The notes: generated from the sequence alone by a model not told the origin. Shown: positions 47,445 to 56,608, numbered from the stretch's first letter. The stretch: 58,897 nucleotides of DNA from Ruminococcus sp. (GCA_022779485.1 JALFTC010000024.1:1-58897), one strand, 5' to 3'. Program-made: numbers and translations.

Positions 47445-48209
47445 TTAACTTGCGTTTTTCAGTTGAAGTCTTAGCTTGTCGCTAATCATTGCAATAAATT
47501 CGCTGTTTGTGGGCTTACCTCTTGAGTTATGGATAGTGTATCCAAAGTAGGAGTTAAGCACATCCACATCACCTCTGTCCCAAGCAACCTCAATAGCGTG
47601 TCTGATTGCCCTTTCAACTCTGCTGGAGGTTGTTTCGTATTTTAATGCAACAGATGGGTATAATTCCTTTGTTACTGCGTTGATAATCTCAGGCTTTTCA
47701 ACTGCCATTAGGATTGAATCCCTAAGGTAATGGTAACCCTTGATGTGTGCAGGAACGCCGATTTGGTGCAGAATTTCTGTCACCTTAACCTCAATGTTAA
47801 TGTTAGGGAAAACACTGCTTGTCTGTACGGTGTTTTTTGTGCTTAACAGCATTTTGATGTTCTCTGTCAAATCCTTAATATTGTATGGCTTTAGCACAAA
47901 GTAGGATGCACCGTTGTTCATGGCTTCCTGTTCAAGCAAAGCGCTCCTAAAGGTAGAAAAAGCAATAAACAGGGGGATATTATTGCTTTCCTGCCTAATG
48001 TGACGCATTACGCTGATTCCGTCAAGTCGAGTTAAAAATAGGTCAAACAGTACAACATCAGGGTGTATTTCTCCAATTTTGTTCAGTAGGTCTTCGCCGT
48101 CTTTTGCAGAATAATAGATAGAAAAGTTTTTGCTGTTGAGGAAACGGATTGTTTCTTCGTCAAATTCATTTGGTTCTTCTGTAAGAAGTAGTTTGATTTT
48201 ATTCTCCAT
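47445..48209 (-). CDS. spo0A: Sporulation master regulator Spo0A
   Basis: A 254-residue response regulator that starts sporulation when phosphorylated. The receiver domain (about 4-120) keeps the phospho-acceptor Asp56 ([13 protein letters not shown]), Ser85 and Lys107 (YFVLKP). The usual Asp-Asp of the acidic pocket reads Glu11-Glu12 (LLTEEPNE). The C-terminal DNA-binding domain (about 145-254) with [18 protein letters not shown] and [18 protein letters not shown] is fully conserved, which secures the identity. It lies 179 bp after spoIVB, as in other spore formers, with its own promoter. Confidence 0.94.
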   Translation of the reverse strand: MENKIKLLLTEEPNEFDEETIRFLNSKNFSIYYSAKDGEDLLNKIGEIHPDVVLFDLFLTRLDGISVMRHIRQESNNIPLFIAFSTFRSALLEQEAMNNGASYFVLKPYNIKDLTENIKMLLSTKNTVQTSSVFPNINIEVKVTEILHQIGVPAHIKGYHYLRDSILMAVEKPEIINAVTKELYPSVALKYETTSSRVERAIRHAIEVAWDRGDVDVLNSYFGYTIHNSRGKPTNSEFIAMISDKLRLQLKNAS

Positions 48210-48240
48210 GAAAATTCTCCCTTATTTATTTGTTGAGATA

Positions 48241-48269
48241 ATAATACCATATAATGGTAAATATATCAA
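48241..48269 (-). promoter_or_regulatory. Sigma-A-type promoter of spo0A with a palindrome
   Basis: On the minus strand TTGATA (48264-48269), 17-bp spacer, TATTAT (48241-48246). A TACCAT-N3-ATGGTA palindrome (48245-48259) sits in the spacer. I see no 0A box or SigH promoter nearby. Confidence 0.55.
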
Positions 48270-48388
48270 TACCATACATTAATTTTTTTTCAAAAAATAT
48301 TTTTGTTTTCTCAACAATTACCAAATAAAACTGAATTTTTCCGATAGCAATCTAAATAATTCTACTTTTTCTTACAAAATTCCCAAAA

Positions 48389-49387
48389 TTATTCTCCCTT
48401 TTCAATCATAGTTTCTGCCAAAATTCCATATCCCCTAGTGGGGTCGTTTACAAACACATGAGTTATTGCCCCCACAATTTTATCCCCTTGAATTATAGGC
48501 GAACCACTCATACCCTGCACAATACCGCCTGTCTTTTCAAGCAGTTCCCTGTCTGTAATCTCAATGACTATATCCTTTTTTCTGTCAAAGTTCAGTATGC
48601 CTGTAAGGTGAATATTCACCTCATACATTTTAGGTGTGTCACCCTCAACTGTGGTGTATATATATGCTTGTCCGTTTTCAATATCCTTTTTATCTGCAAC
48701 CTTGTATTCCTTGTAGTATGTGTCCACCTCTTGAGTGCAAAAAACACCGTATTCCGAGTTTTTGTACGCCTTGCCAATTTCTTTGTCAAGGAAATAACCG
48801 TTTAACCCACCGGGCGAACCGCTTTTGCCCTTTTCAATGCTTTCTATAATCGCAGGACAAATATCACCCTCAGCCATAGGAAGAAGTGTTGAGGAATCCT
48901 TGTCGCATATGCCGTGACCAAGACAAGCAAAGGTATTACTACCCTTATCGTAATAGGTAATGGTTCCAATTCCGGCACAGCTGTCCTTTATCCATATTCC
49001 TGCGGTATATTTTCCATTAACATATTCAGGTGTGATTTTTTCATTAATGATTTCATAATCCCTGTTAATGATGAAATCAAGCTCTTTACCCTTGCTGTTG
49101 GCAATAATCTCCTTTACCATGTCGTTAGTTTTAATTTTTTTGCCGTCAATTTCAATGATAATATCATTTTTTCTCAGACCGCCTTTATCGGCAGGGGAAT
49201 TTTCCCTCACCTTTGTAATCATAGCCCCTTGTGAGTAAAACTTTATTCCAAACGGCTGACCGCCGATTTGGACTGTTTTGTTTTTAATATCCTCGCTGGT
49301 GGTAACTGCATTTGATTGATTGACTATTGTATTAAAAAAACCGAAACCACCAACAATAATAATTAGTAATGACAATATTTTTTTCAT
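48389..49387 (-). CDS. spoIVB: SpoIVB peptidase
   Basis: A 332-residue S55-family serine protease made in the forespore; in Bacillus it crosses into the intermembrane space and triggers pro-SigK processing. The N-terminal signal anchor (about 4-22) is followed by a PDZ domain (about 30-115). The protease domain has the catalytic His in ACLGHGICD and the catalytic Ser in GMSGSPI near residue 295. AGGTGA lies about 5 nt upstream. It is the first gene of the spoIVB-spo0A pair. Confidence 0.93.
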   Translation of the reverse strand: MKKILSLLIIIVGGFGFFNTIVNQSNAVTTSEDIKNKTVQIGGQPFGIKFYSQGAMITKVRENSPADKGGLRKNDIIIEIDGKKIKTNDMVKEIIANSKGKELDFIINRDYEIINEKITPEYVNGKYTAGIWIKDSCAGIGTITYYDKGSNTFACLGHGICDKDSSTLLPMAEGDICPAIIESIEKGKSGSPGGLNGYFLDKEIGKAYKNSEYGVFCTQEVDTYYKEYKVADKKDIENGQAYIYTTVEGDTPKMYEVNIHLTGILNFDRKKDIVIEITDRELLEKTGGIVQGMSGSPIIQGDKIVGAITHVFVNDPTRGYGILAETMIEKGE

Positions 49388-49584
49388 AAATTCACCTACT
49401 TTATGGAAACAGTGATTTATTCAGTGTTTCCTTATATGTCATACTTTTATTTTTGATATTTCTGTGGTATAATTGCCTGGTAAGTAGGTTATATAAATTT
49501 TTAATTGGTATCTTTTCATTATTTTTTGTGATAAGTAACTGTAAAATACCATTATTTTTATTATGAATTAAAATTTGGTGCGAT

Positions 49585-51900
49585 ATGAATTTGGAAAACA
49601 ATCTGACAGGACTTTCAACTCAAGAGGTAATACAGCGTGTAAACGCAGGAAAGGTAAATATTGACAATTCAAAGCCTAAGAAAACATTGGGTTCAATTCT
49701 TTTTAAAAATATATTTACGCTTTTTAATTTGCTGAATATATCCTTAGCTTTGGCTGTATTTCTTGTCGGCTCCTACAAAAATATGCTGTTTATCGGTGTT
49801 GTATTTTTTAATACTATAATAGGAATAGTGCAGGAGATAAGGAGCAAAAGAGCCGTTGACAAGCTATCCATTATCTCCGGCAATACCTCCTGTGTACTTA
49901 GAGATAGCTTAAAAGCAAGTATAAATAATGAAGAAATTGTACTTGATGATATTCTTGTCCTTGAAAGAGGAAGTCAGGTGCCTGCCGACTGTACAGTTGT
50001 CAGTGGCGAATGTTACGCAAACGAAAGTTTGCTGACAGGAGAAAGTGAGCTTATCCCCAAAAAACAGGGTGACAAGCTAATGTCAGGCAGTTTTGTAAAT
50101 TCAGGTAGCTGTTATGCAAGGGTTACGGCAGTTGGTGACGATAACTACGCATCAAAGATTAACAATTCTGCAAAGTATTACAAAAAAATTAATTCGGAAA
50201 TTTTTATAACAATCAAAAAAATTATTAAGGTTGTCACCTTTATTTTAGTTCCTCTTGGAATAGTTCTGTTCCTTAACCATTTTCTTGTACTGAAAGAACC
50301 CATAACAGATACTGTTGTCAAGACAGTTGCCGCCTTAATCGGTATGATTCCCGAGGGTCTTGTACTCCTTACAAGTACAGTTCTTGCTGTGTCTGTAATT
50401 CGTCTTTCTCAAAAGAAAGTCCTTGTTCAAGATTTGTACTGCATAGAAACCCTTGCAAGAGTAGATGTGCTTTGTCTTGACAAAACAGGCACACTCACCT
50501 GTGACGAAATGATTGTTGAGGATGTTTTGCCCTTTGACGGTGTAAGTATGGACAAAACATTGGATGTTCTTTCCGACTTTGCAAACAACAGCACCGACTA
50601 CAACAGCACAATGAATGCAGTAAGGGAATATATTTCCGGCAGAAACTTTAATAAGGCAGATAGTACAGAGCCTTTTTCGTCAGAAAAAAAGTGTTCTTCT
50701 GTAACCTTTGGTGACACAATGATTTTGTGCGGTGCAGGGGAATTTATATTAAATGAAAATGAATCAGAGATTCTTGCACAGGTGAAAGAGTACGAAAGCG
50801 ATTACAGGGTACTTACATTTATTTTGATAGAGGGCAACACAAGAATCCCTGTTTGTAATGTTTTGCTAAAGGATAAGCTGAGAAGTACAGCAAAAGAAAC
50901 CTTGGAATACTTCAAAAAGCAGGATGTAAACATTAAAATAATCTCCGGTGACTCTGTAAACACCATTGTGACAATAGCAAAAAATTTTGACATAGAAACC
51001 TACGATAAAGCAGTTGATTGCAGTACATTATCAACAGATGAAGAGCTTGAAGATGCCGCCGAAAAATATACTATCTTTGGCAGAGTAACACCACAGCAAA
51101 AGGAAAAGATAGTAATGGCACTTCAAAGGAATGGTCATTCAGTTGCTATGACAGGTGACGGTGTAAATGATGTACTTGCCTTAAAAAGAGCAGATTGCTC
51201 CGTTGCTATGGCATCTGGAAGTGAAGCGGCAAAGTGTGTTTCCCAAATTGTACTTGCAGACAACGACTTTGCGTCAATGCCTCATATTGTGGCAGAGGGA
51301 AGAAGAACAATTCAAAACATTCAAAGAAGTGCGTCTTTATTTTTAGTAAAAAATATTTTTTCAATATTGCTTTCCGTAATAGTAATTTGTTGCGGTGTTG
51401 CATATCCATTCCAGTCAATTCAGCTTTCTTTTATCGGTGGTTTAACAATAGGTATACCTTCCTTTATCCTTGCAATGGAGTACAACAACAACCGTATCAA
51501 GGGAAACTTTTTCCTTAACATCATAACAGGTGCATTGCCGGCAGGAATTACAATAGCGGTAAATGTAATAATTATGATGCTCTTTGGCAGTTGGCTGGGA
51601 CTTTCAAACAGCGTTATCGAAACAATATCAGTAATGATTACAGCCTTTACTTTGTTTGCGTTAGTGGTAAAAATTTCTCTGCCATTTAACAAACTGCGAT
51701 TTACACTTGTATCCTTTATTTTTGTTGCCCTAATAATAGGATTTGTATTTGCAAACAAATTTATAAGTACTGTTATTTTGGATTTATATTCCTTTGTATT
51801 AATGCTGATATTCTTTGCTGTTTCACTGTTTGTTTTCTATATCCTCACCAAGATTTGCAATTTTTTCAAAGGTAAAATTATAGCAAAATATTATAGCTGA
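49585..51900 (+). CDS. Cation-translocating P-type ATPase, CtpE-like
   Basis: A 771-residue E1-E2 ATPase. The TGES loop is LLTGES (149-154), the phosphorylated Asp299 lies in CLDKTGTLT, the hinge is GDGVNDVLAL (about 526-535), and TM4 has PEGL (256-259). This PEGLVLLTS form, without CPC or a cysteine-rich metal-binding domain, matches CtpE-type transporters linked to calcium in actinobacteria; the ion here is unproved. Ten or so spans are expected. No clear ribosome binding site precedes the ATG. It is followed by a terminator. Confidence 0.85.
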   Translation: MNLENNLTGLSTQEVIQRVNAGKVNIDNSKPKKTLGSILFKNIFTLFNLLNISLALAVFLVGSYKNMLFIGVVFFNTIIGIVQEIRSKRAVDKLSIISGNTSCVLRDSLKASINNEEIVLDDILVLERGSQVPADCTVVSGECYANESLLTGESELIPKKQGDKLMSGSFVNSGSCYARVTAVGDDNYASKINNSAKYYKKINSEIFITIKKIIKVVTFILVPLGIVLFLNHFLVLKEPITDTVVKTVAALIGMIPEGLVLLTSTVLAVSVIRLSQKKVLVQDLYCIETLARVDVLCLDKTGTLTCDEMIVEDVLPFDGVSMDKTLDVLSDFANNSTDYNSTMNAVREYISGRNFNKADSTEPFSSEKKCSSVTFGDTMILCGAGEFILNENESEILAQVKEYESDYRVLTFILIEGNTRIPVCNVLLKDKLRSTAKETLEYFKKQDVNIKIISGDSVNTIVTIAKNFDIETYDKAVDCSTLSTDEELEDAAEKYTIFGRVTPQQKEKIVMALQRNGHSVAMTGDGVNDVLALKRADCSVAMASGSEAAKCVSQIVLADNDFASMPHIVAEGRRTIQNIQRSASLFLVKNIFSILLSVIVICCGVAYPFQSIQLSFIGGLTIGIPSFILAMEYNNNRIKGNFFLNIITGALPAGITIAVNVIIMMLFGSWLGLSNSVIETISVMITAFTLFALVVKISLPFNKLRFTLVSFIFVALIIGFVFANKFISTVILDLYSFVLMLIFFAVSLFVFYILTKICNFFKGKIIAKYYS

Positions 51901-51906
51901 TGAGTA

Positions 51907-51935
51907 ACACCGCCTATTGTGGCGGTGTATTTTTT
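51907..51935 (+). terminator. Rho-independent terminator after the P-type ATPase
   Basis: 8-bp perfect stem ACACCGCC (51907-51914) and GGCGGTGT (51921-51928), 6-nt loop, T-rich tail. Confidence 0.9.
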
Positions 51936-51941
51936 AAAATA

Positions 51942-51974
51942 CAAAACAAAAAGCACTGCCTTTTCAGACAGTGC
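51942..51974 (-). terminator. Rho-independent terminator of the CDF transporter gene
   Basis: On the minus strand GCACTG (51969-51974) pairs with CAGTGC (51953-51958), followed by TTTTTGTTTT. Confidence 0.8.
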
Positions 51975-51996
51975 ATAGAGTATTAATTATTTTGTT

Positions 51997-52878
51997 TTAA
52001 TCATTTTTCATTTTTGGGTTTACATGAACCATACAGTGCTTTACATCCTTAAAGTCCTCTTCAATTTTGTCGTGGACATTTTCTGCAATTTCGTGTGCGT
52101 CCCAAAGTGTTAAATCTCCGTCAGCACATATTTCAATATCAACATAAATCTTGTTGCTGAAAAGCCTTGTCTTAATATCGTCAAGGTCAAGTACACCGTC
52201 AATACTCAAAACGGTTTCTTCCATCTTCTTAATTGTTTCCTCGTCACAGGACTTGTCAACCAGCTTGTCAATGGATTCCTTAAGTATATCAAAGGCAGCC
52301 TTCACAATAACAAGACAAATGATAATACTTACAATAGGGTCAAGAATTTTAACGCCCATCATTGCACCGCCGATACCGATAAGACTGGCTACTGAGGACA
52401 GTGCGTCACTTCTGTGGTGCCATGCGTCAGCCTTTAGGGACGAAGAATTAATCTTCTTTGCGGCGTGCATAGTGTAGTGGTACATAATCTCCTTGATAGC
52501 AATTGAAACTATTGCGGCAATAAGTGCAAGCAGTCCGGGGGTTGCAAGTGAGGAGTAGTCACTTGAGATTATTTTTGTAAGTCCACTGTATCCGATTCCT
52601 AAGCTTGTTGCAAAAAGCACAGTTGCAAGTCCCATTGACGCCATACATTCCATTCTTTCGTGACCGTATCTGTGGGATGCGTCAGACTCCCTTGAAGAAA
52701 TTTTAACACCAATGATTACAATAATTGTGCTGAATACATCAGAAAAAGAGTGAACTGCGTCAGAAACCATAGCACTGGATGCCGCAATAATACCTGCCAA
52801 AAGCTTAAATACAGCCAGTACAACATTACCAACAATAGTTACAAATGATACACGGTATGCGATTTTGGCGTTATTCAA
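51997..52878 (-). CDS. Cation diffusion facilitator family metal transporter
   Basis: A 293-residue CDF protein, a proton-coupled exporter of divalent metals such as zinc, manganese or iron. Six spans are followed by a cytoplasmic C-terminal metallochaperone-like domain (about 210-293). The metal site motifs SDAVHSFSDV in TM2 and DAWHHRSDALSS in TM5 are complete. It starts at TTG (52878), supported by GGAGGGGG 6 nt upstream. It has its own promoter with an overlapping dyad. Confidence 0.9.
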   Translation of the reverse strand: MNNAKIAYRVSFVTIVGNVVLAVFKLLAGIIAASSAMVSDAVHSFSDVFSTIIVIIGVKISSRESDASHRYGHERMECMASMGLATVLFATSLGIGYSGLTKIISSDYSSLATPGLLALIAAIVSIAIKEIMYHYTMHAAKKINSSSLKADAWHHRSDALSSVASLIGIGGAMMGVKILDPIVSIIICLVIVKAAFDILKESIDKLVDKSCDEETIKKMEETVLSIDGVLDLDDIKTRLFSNKIYVDIEICADGDLTLWDAHEIAENVHDKIEEDFKDVKHCMVHVNPKMKND

Positions 52879-52911
52879 AATAACCCCCTCCTTATGTAGA
52901 TATTGCGATAT

Positions 52912-52951
52912 GCGTATCTATCTATTATACGCTTGAGAAAAAGTTTGTCAA
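52912..52951 (-). promoter_or_regulatory. CDF promoter with dyad GCGTAT-N9-ATACGC
   Basis: On the minus strand TTGACA (52946-52951), 16-bp spacer, TATAAT (52924-52929). An inverted repeat, GCGTAT (52912-52917) and ATACGC (52927-52932), overlaps the -10 box. A metal-responsive repressor site is plausible but the regulator is unknown. Confidence 0.6.
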
Positions 52952-52968
52952 TAAATATTTTACAAAAA

Positions 52969-53033
52969 TATCGGCAAGATATTTGCATTGTTATCATTAA
53001 AATATTGATATTTTGCCGATAAAGTATTATAAT
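52969..53033 (+). promoter_or_regulatory. Promoter and operator-like dyad of the HTH-Fic gene
   Basis: The promoter is TTGATA (53005-53010), 17-bp spacer, TATAAT (53028-53033). TATCGGCAAGATAT (52969-52982) and ATATTTTGCCGATA (53008-53021) are inverted copies matching at 13 of 14 positions with centres 39 bp apart. The right copy covers the -35 box and spacer. The left site is itself palindromic, ATATC-GGCAA-GATAT (52968-52982). Confidence 0.7.
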
Positions 53034-53061
53034 AATCTTAATAGAGAAAGGAGTGTTCTGA

Positions 53062-53967
53062 GTGGAGTATATTTCCGTAAAAGAGGCATCAAAAAGATGG
53101 AATGTATCCGAGAGGACTGTACGAAACTACTGCGCCAATAATAAGATAGACGGTGCGTATATTACAGGCAAAACTTGGAATATTCCGGAAAATGCCACAA
53201 AACCCCAAAGAAATAAGAGAAAAATGAATGTCCCTGATACTTTGCTTAAAATACTGCGAAATGAAAAAGCACATAATATTTCCGGTGGAATATATCATAA
53301 GGTGCAAATTGAACTTACCTACAATTCCAACCACATTGAGGGCAGTAAACTTTCTCATGACCAAACCCGCTATATTTTTGAAACAAATACTATTGGTTTT
53401 GATAATGATGTAATTAATGTTGATGATATTGTAGAAACTTCAAATCACTTCAAGTGTATTGATATGATTATTGATAACGCCAACAGACCTATCAGCGAAA
53501 GGTTTATAAAAGAACTTCATTCTATGTTAAAGGGCGGAACTTCCGATAGCCGAAAAAGTTGGTTTGCTGTTGGGGAATACAAGAAAGTACCAAATGAAGT
53601 TGGTGGAAAAACTACTGCTTTGCCCGAAGAGGTACACAGTAAAATGAAAAGATTAATTACTTCTTATAATAAAAATAAAGATAAAACCTTTAATGATATT
53701 CTAAATTTTCACTATGAATTTGAAACAATACATCCATTTCAGGACGGAAACGGAAGAATCGGCAGACTTATTATGTTCAAGGAATGTTTGCGTAACAATA
53801 TTGTTCCTTTTATTATTGATGAAAGCTTAAAAATGTATTATTACAGAGGTTTAAAAGAGTGGAAACACGAAAGAGGGTATTTAAGAGATACTTGCCTGTC
53901 AGCACAGGACAAATTCAAAAAATATCTTGATTATTTTAGAATTCCTTACAGAGATAACGAAAATTAA
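53062..53967 (+). CDS. Fic family protein with N-terminal HTH domain
   Basis: A 301-residue Fic protein, a family that usually transfers AMP from ATP to a protein target. Residues 1 to about 45 form an HTH_17/MerR-like domain (SVKEASKRWNVSERTVRNYC). The Fic motif HPFQDGNGRIGR (224-235) is complete, so catalysis is likely. The inhibitory motif S/TxxxEG/N is present at 89-94 (SNHIEG), placing it in the class II group whose inhibitory helix is N-terminal. It starts at GTG with AAAGGAG 8 nt upstream. No antitoxin gene is adjacent. The DNA-binding domain and the repeated sites at its promoter suggest autoregulation. Confidence 0.85.
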   Translation: MEYISVKEASKRWNVSERTVRNYCANNKIDGAYITGKTWNIPENATKPQRNKRKMNVPDTLLKILRNEKAHNISGGIYHKVQIELTYNSNHIEGSKLSHDQTRYIFETNTIGFDNDVINVDDIVETSNHFKCIDMIIDNANRPISERFIKELHSMLKGGTSDSRKSWFAVGEYKKVPNEVGGKTTALPEEVHSKMKRLITSYNKNKDKTFNDILNFHYEFETIHPFQDGNGRIGRLIMFKECLRNNIVPFIIDESLKMYYYRGLKEWKHERGYLRDTCLSAQDKFKKYLDYFRIPYRDNEN

Positions 53968-54027
53968 AATGATTTTTATGTAAGTTTAAGATAACTACCA
54001 ATACTATTTAACCGTGAGATGATTAAT

Positions 54028-55344
54028 ATGAATTTACCCAAGAATGTTAATACAATTATTTCAATGCTTGAATCAAAAGGCTTTCAGTGCTATGTGGTAG
54101 GTGGCTGTGTAAGGGATATGCTTATGGGTATAACCCCAAAGGACTATGACCTTACAACTAACGCAAAGCCTGAAGAAATCCTTGAAATTTTTAGAGAATA
54201 CAAAACTTTTGACAACGGAATTAAGCACGGTACAGTTTCTGTAATAATAGAGGGTGAAGTGTTTGAAATAACTACATACAGAATAGACGGTGATTACATA
54301 GACTGCCGACATCCCGAAAATGTTGAGTTTACTTCTTCACTGAAGGAAGATTTGTCACGGAGAGATTTTACGGTTAATGCAATGGCTTACAATCCAAATG
54401 AGGGTTTAATAGATTACTTTGAGGGTAAAAGGGATGTTGAGTACAAGGCTATTCGCTGTGTAGGGGAGGCTGATGTGCGATTTAAGGAGGATGGCCTGAG
54501 AATTTTAAGGGCATTAAGGTTTGCCTCTGTCTACAACTTTTCCATAGAGTACAACACTTTTAATGCTATATTAGAAAATAAAAAACTACTGAATAATATT
54601 TCTAAAGAGAGAATATCAAATGAATTTACCCAAATTCTCTGCGGTGAATGGTGCGATTATGTTTTAAGACGGTTTAAGGATGTAATTGCCGTAATTATCC
54701 CTGAAATAGCATCAATGTTCAATTTTCAACAGAATAACCCTTACCACAATAAAACATTGTGGAAACACACAGTGTCATCTGTAAAGAATATAGAAAGCAA
54801 TGATGTGTTGAGAATGACAATGCTACTCCACGACATAGGCAAACCGATGTCACAAAAAACTGACAAAAACGGAATATCTGTTTACACCGGTCACGAAAAA
54901 ATAGGAGAGGCAATTTCAAAGGAAGTCCTTACAAGACTAAAATATCCAAAGGTATTTATTGACACAGTAGCTTTCTTAATAAGAAACCACAATTTAAGAA
55001 TAAAAGCCGATAAGGTAATAATCAAAAAGATACTGAAAAATATGGGGGAGGATAAATTCAGGCTACTCCTAAAGGTGCAAAAAGCCGATATCCTTGCCCG
55101 GTCAAGCTACAAAAGAGAAGAAAAACTTCAAAACCTTAGTGAAATTCACAAGCTGTTTGACGAAATTATCAACAACGGCGAGTGTTACAACCTGCAAACC
55201 CTTAATGTAACAGGCTCGGACTTAATCCACAGCGGAATAACAGAGGGAAAAATCATAGGCGAAACCCTTAACCATCTGCTAAACCTTGTGATAGAGGGCA
55301 AATGCAGTAACACAAAAGAAGATTTGCTGAAACATATCCAATAA
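54028..55344 (+). CDS. cca: CCA tRNA nucleotidyltransferase
   Basis: A 438-residue class II nucleotidyltransferase with an HD domain, which adds or repairs the tRNA 3' CCA end. The catalytic head has VVGGCVRDMLMGITPKDYDLTT (about 20-41) and RRDFTVNAMAYN; RILRALRFA follows, and the HD pair is in LLHDIGKP (about 267-274). Class II enzymes of this type may be CCA-adding or A-adding only; no second gene is seen. ATG at 54028 is preferred: GTGAG is 9 nt upstream, while it abuts the ATG at 54019. Confidence 0.9.
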   Translation: MNLPKNVNTIISMLESKGFQCYVVGGCVRDMLMGITPKDYDLTTNAKPEEILEIFREYKTFDNGIKHGTVSVIIEGEVFEITTYRIDGDYIDCRHPENVEFTSSLKEDLSRRDFTVNAMAYNPNEGLIDYFEGKRDVEYKAIRCVGEADVRFKEDGLRILRALRFASVYNFSIEYNTFNAILENKKLLNNISKERISNEFTQILCGEWCDYVLRRFKDVIAVIIPEIASMFNFQQNNPYHNKTLWKHTVSSVKNIESNDVLRMTMLLHDIGKPMSQKTDKNGISVYTGHEKIGEAISKEVLTRLKYPKVFIDTVAFLIRNHNLRIKADKVIIKKILKNMGEDKFRLLLKVQKADILARSSYKREEKLQNLSEIHKLFDEIINNGECYNLQTLNVTGSDLIHSGITEGKIIGETLNHLLNLVIEGKCSNTKEDLLKHIQ

Positions 55345-55374
55345 ATCATAAAAAACACATAAATATAATAAAAT

Positions 55375-55417
55375 ATAAAAAACAAGGCTGTTGCAAAACT
55401 AATGCGACAGCCTTGTT
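55375..55417 (-). terminator. Terminator of the malic enzyme gene
   Basis: AACAAGGCTGTTGC (55381-55394) pairs with GCGACAGCCTTGTT (55404-55417) with one G-U. Read on the minus strand a T-rich tail follows (55375-55380 and beyond). It may also stop the convergent cca transcript. Confidence 0.85.
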
Positions 55418-55435
55418 GGATTATAGTTACTTAAA

Positions 55436-56608
55436 TTAAATTCTGTTGACCCCTGTTTTCTTAGCGGCTTCAATAACTGCGTTTGCTACTGTTTTGCCGA
55501 TTCTCTTGTCAAATGCCTCGGGGAGAATGTACTCGGCATTAAGCTCCTCGTCACTGATGAGATTTGCAATGGCAAGGGATGCGGCAACCTTCATTTCCTC
55601 ATTGATTTCCTTTGCTCTGCAGTCAAGTGCACCTCTGAAAATTCCGGGGAAAGCCAAAACATTGTTAATCTGATTAGGAAAATCACTTCTTCCTGTTCCA
55701 ACAACAGCGGCACCGGCTGCCTTTGCCTTATCAGGCATAATTTCAGGTGTAGGATTAGCCATAGAGAAGATAATAGGCTCATTAGCCATTGACTTAACCA
55801 TATCTTCCGATACAATGTTTGGTGCGCTTACTCCGATAAATACATCAGCACCCTTCATAGCGTCAGCAAGAACACCTGTCTTTTTACTTCTGTTAGTTTC
55901 CTTTGCAAGCTCTGTGTGTGCCGGATTTAGACTTTCGTCACCCTCACAAATAATGCCGTCCTTGTCGCACATAGTGATGTTCTTAACGCCAATATTCATA
56001 AGGTGCTTACAAATTGCAGTTCCGGCTGAGCCTGCACCGTTAATTATAACCTCAATTTCTTCAATCTTCTTGTTTACAACCTTAAGTGCGTTGATAAGTG
56101 CGGCTGCAACAATAATTGCAGTACCGTGCTGGTCATCGTGAAAAACAGGAATATCACACTTTTCCTTTAGCTTTTTCTCAATTTCAAAGCACCTTGGCGC
56201 TGAAATATCCTCAAGATTAATTCCACCAAAGCTACCGCTGATAAGGTAAACTGTATTTACAAATTCGTCAACATCCTTGCTCCTTACACAAATAGGAAAA
56301 GCGTCAACATCTGCAAATTCCTTGAACAAAGCACATTTGCCCTCCATAACAGGCATACCTGCCTCAGGACCAATGTCGCCTAAACCGAGGATTGCAGTGC
56401 CGTCTGTTACAACAGCAACAAGGTTGTTTCTCCTTGTAAGCTCAAAGGATTTGTTATAGTCCTTGTTAATTTCAAGGCAAGGCTCTGCAACTCCCGGTGT
56501 GTATGCAAGGGACAAATCCTCACTGCTGTTAACCTTTACTCTTGATACAACTTCAATCTTTCCGTTCCATTCATAATGCTTTTTAAGAGACTCTTGTCTA
56601 ATATCCAT
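55436..56608 (-). CDS. NAD(P)-dependent malic enzyme
   Basis: A 390-residue malic enzyme of the short bacterial type, which decarboxylates malate to pyruvate. The catalytic N-terminal SLAYTPGVAEPCLEI and the metal-site VTDGTAILGLGDIGPEAGMPVMEGK are conserved, and the cofactor domain has the VIIVAAALINAL and INGAGSAGTAICKHL Rossmann motif. Cofactor choice between NAD and NADP cannot be read from the motif alone. GGAGG precedes the start. It is divergent from rnpB, with its promoter TTGAAT-N17-TATAAT on the minus strand. Confidence 0.93.
   Translation of the reverse strand: MDIRQESLKKHYEWNGKIEVVSRVKVNSSEDLSLAYTPGVAEPCLEINKDYNKSFELTRRNNLVAVVTDGTAILGLGDIGPEAGMPVMEGKCALFKEFADVDAFPICVRSKDVDEFVNTVYLISGSFGGINLEDISAPRCFEIEKKLKEKCDIPVFHDDQHGTAIIVAAALINALKVVNKKIEEIEVIINGAGSAGTAICKHLMNIGVKNITMCDKDGIICEGDESLNPAHTELAKETNRSKKTGVLADAMKGADVFIGVSAPNIVSEDMVKSMANEPIIFSMANPTPEIMPDKAKAAGAAVVGTGRSDFPNQINNVLAFPGIFRGALDCRAKEINEEMKVAASLAIANLISDEELNAEYILPEAFDKRIGKTVANAVIEAAKKTGVNRI

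Noticed and set aside
53062..53967. Fic-antitoxin (FicTA) pair
   Set aside because: The inhibitory motif is inside the protein itself and no small antitoxin gene is adjacent.
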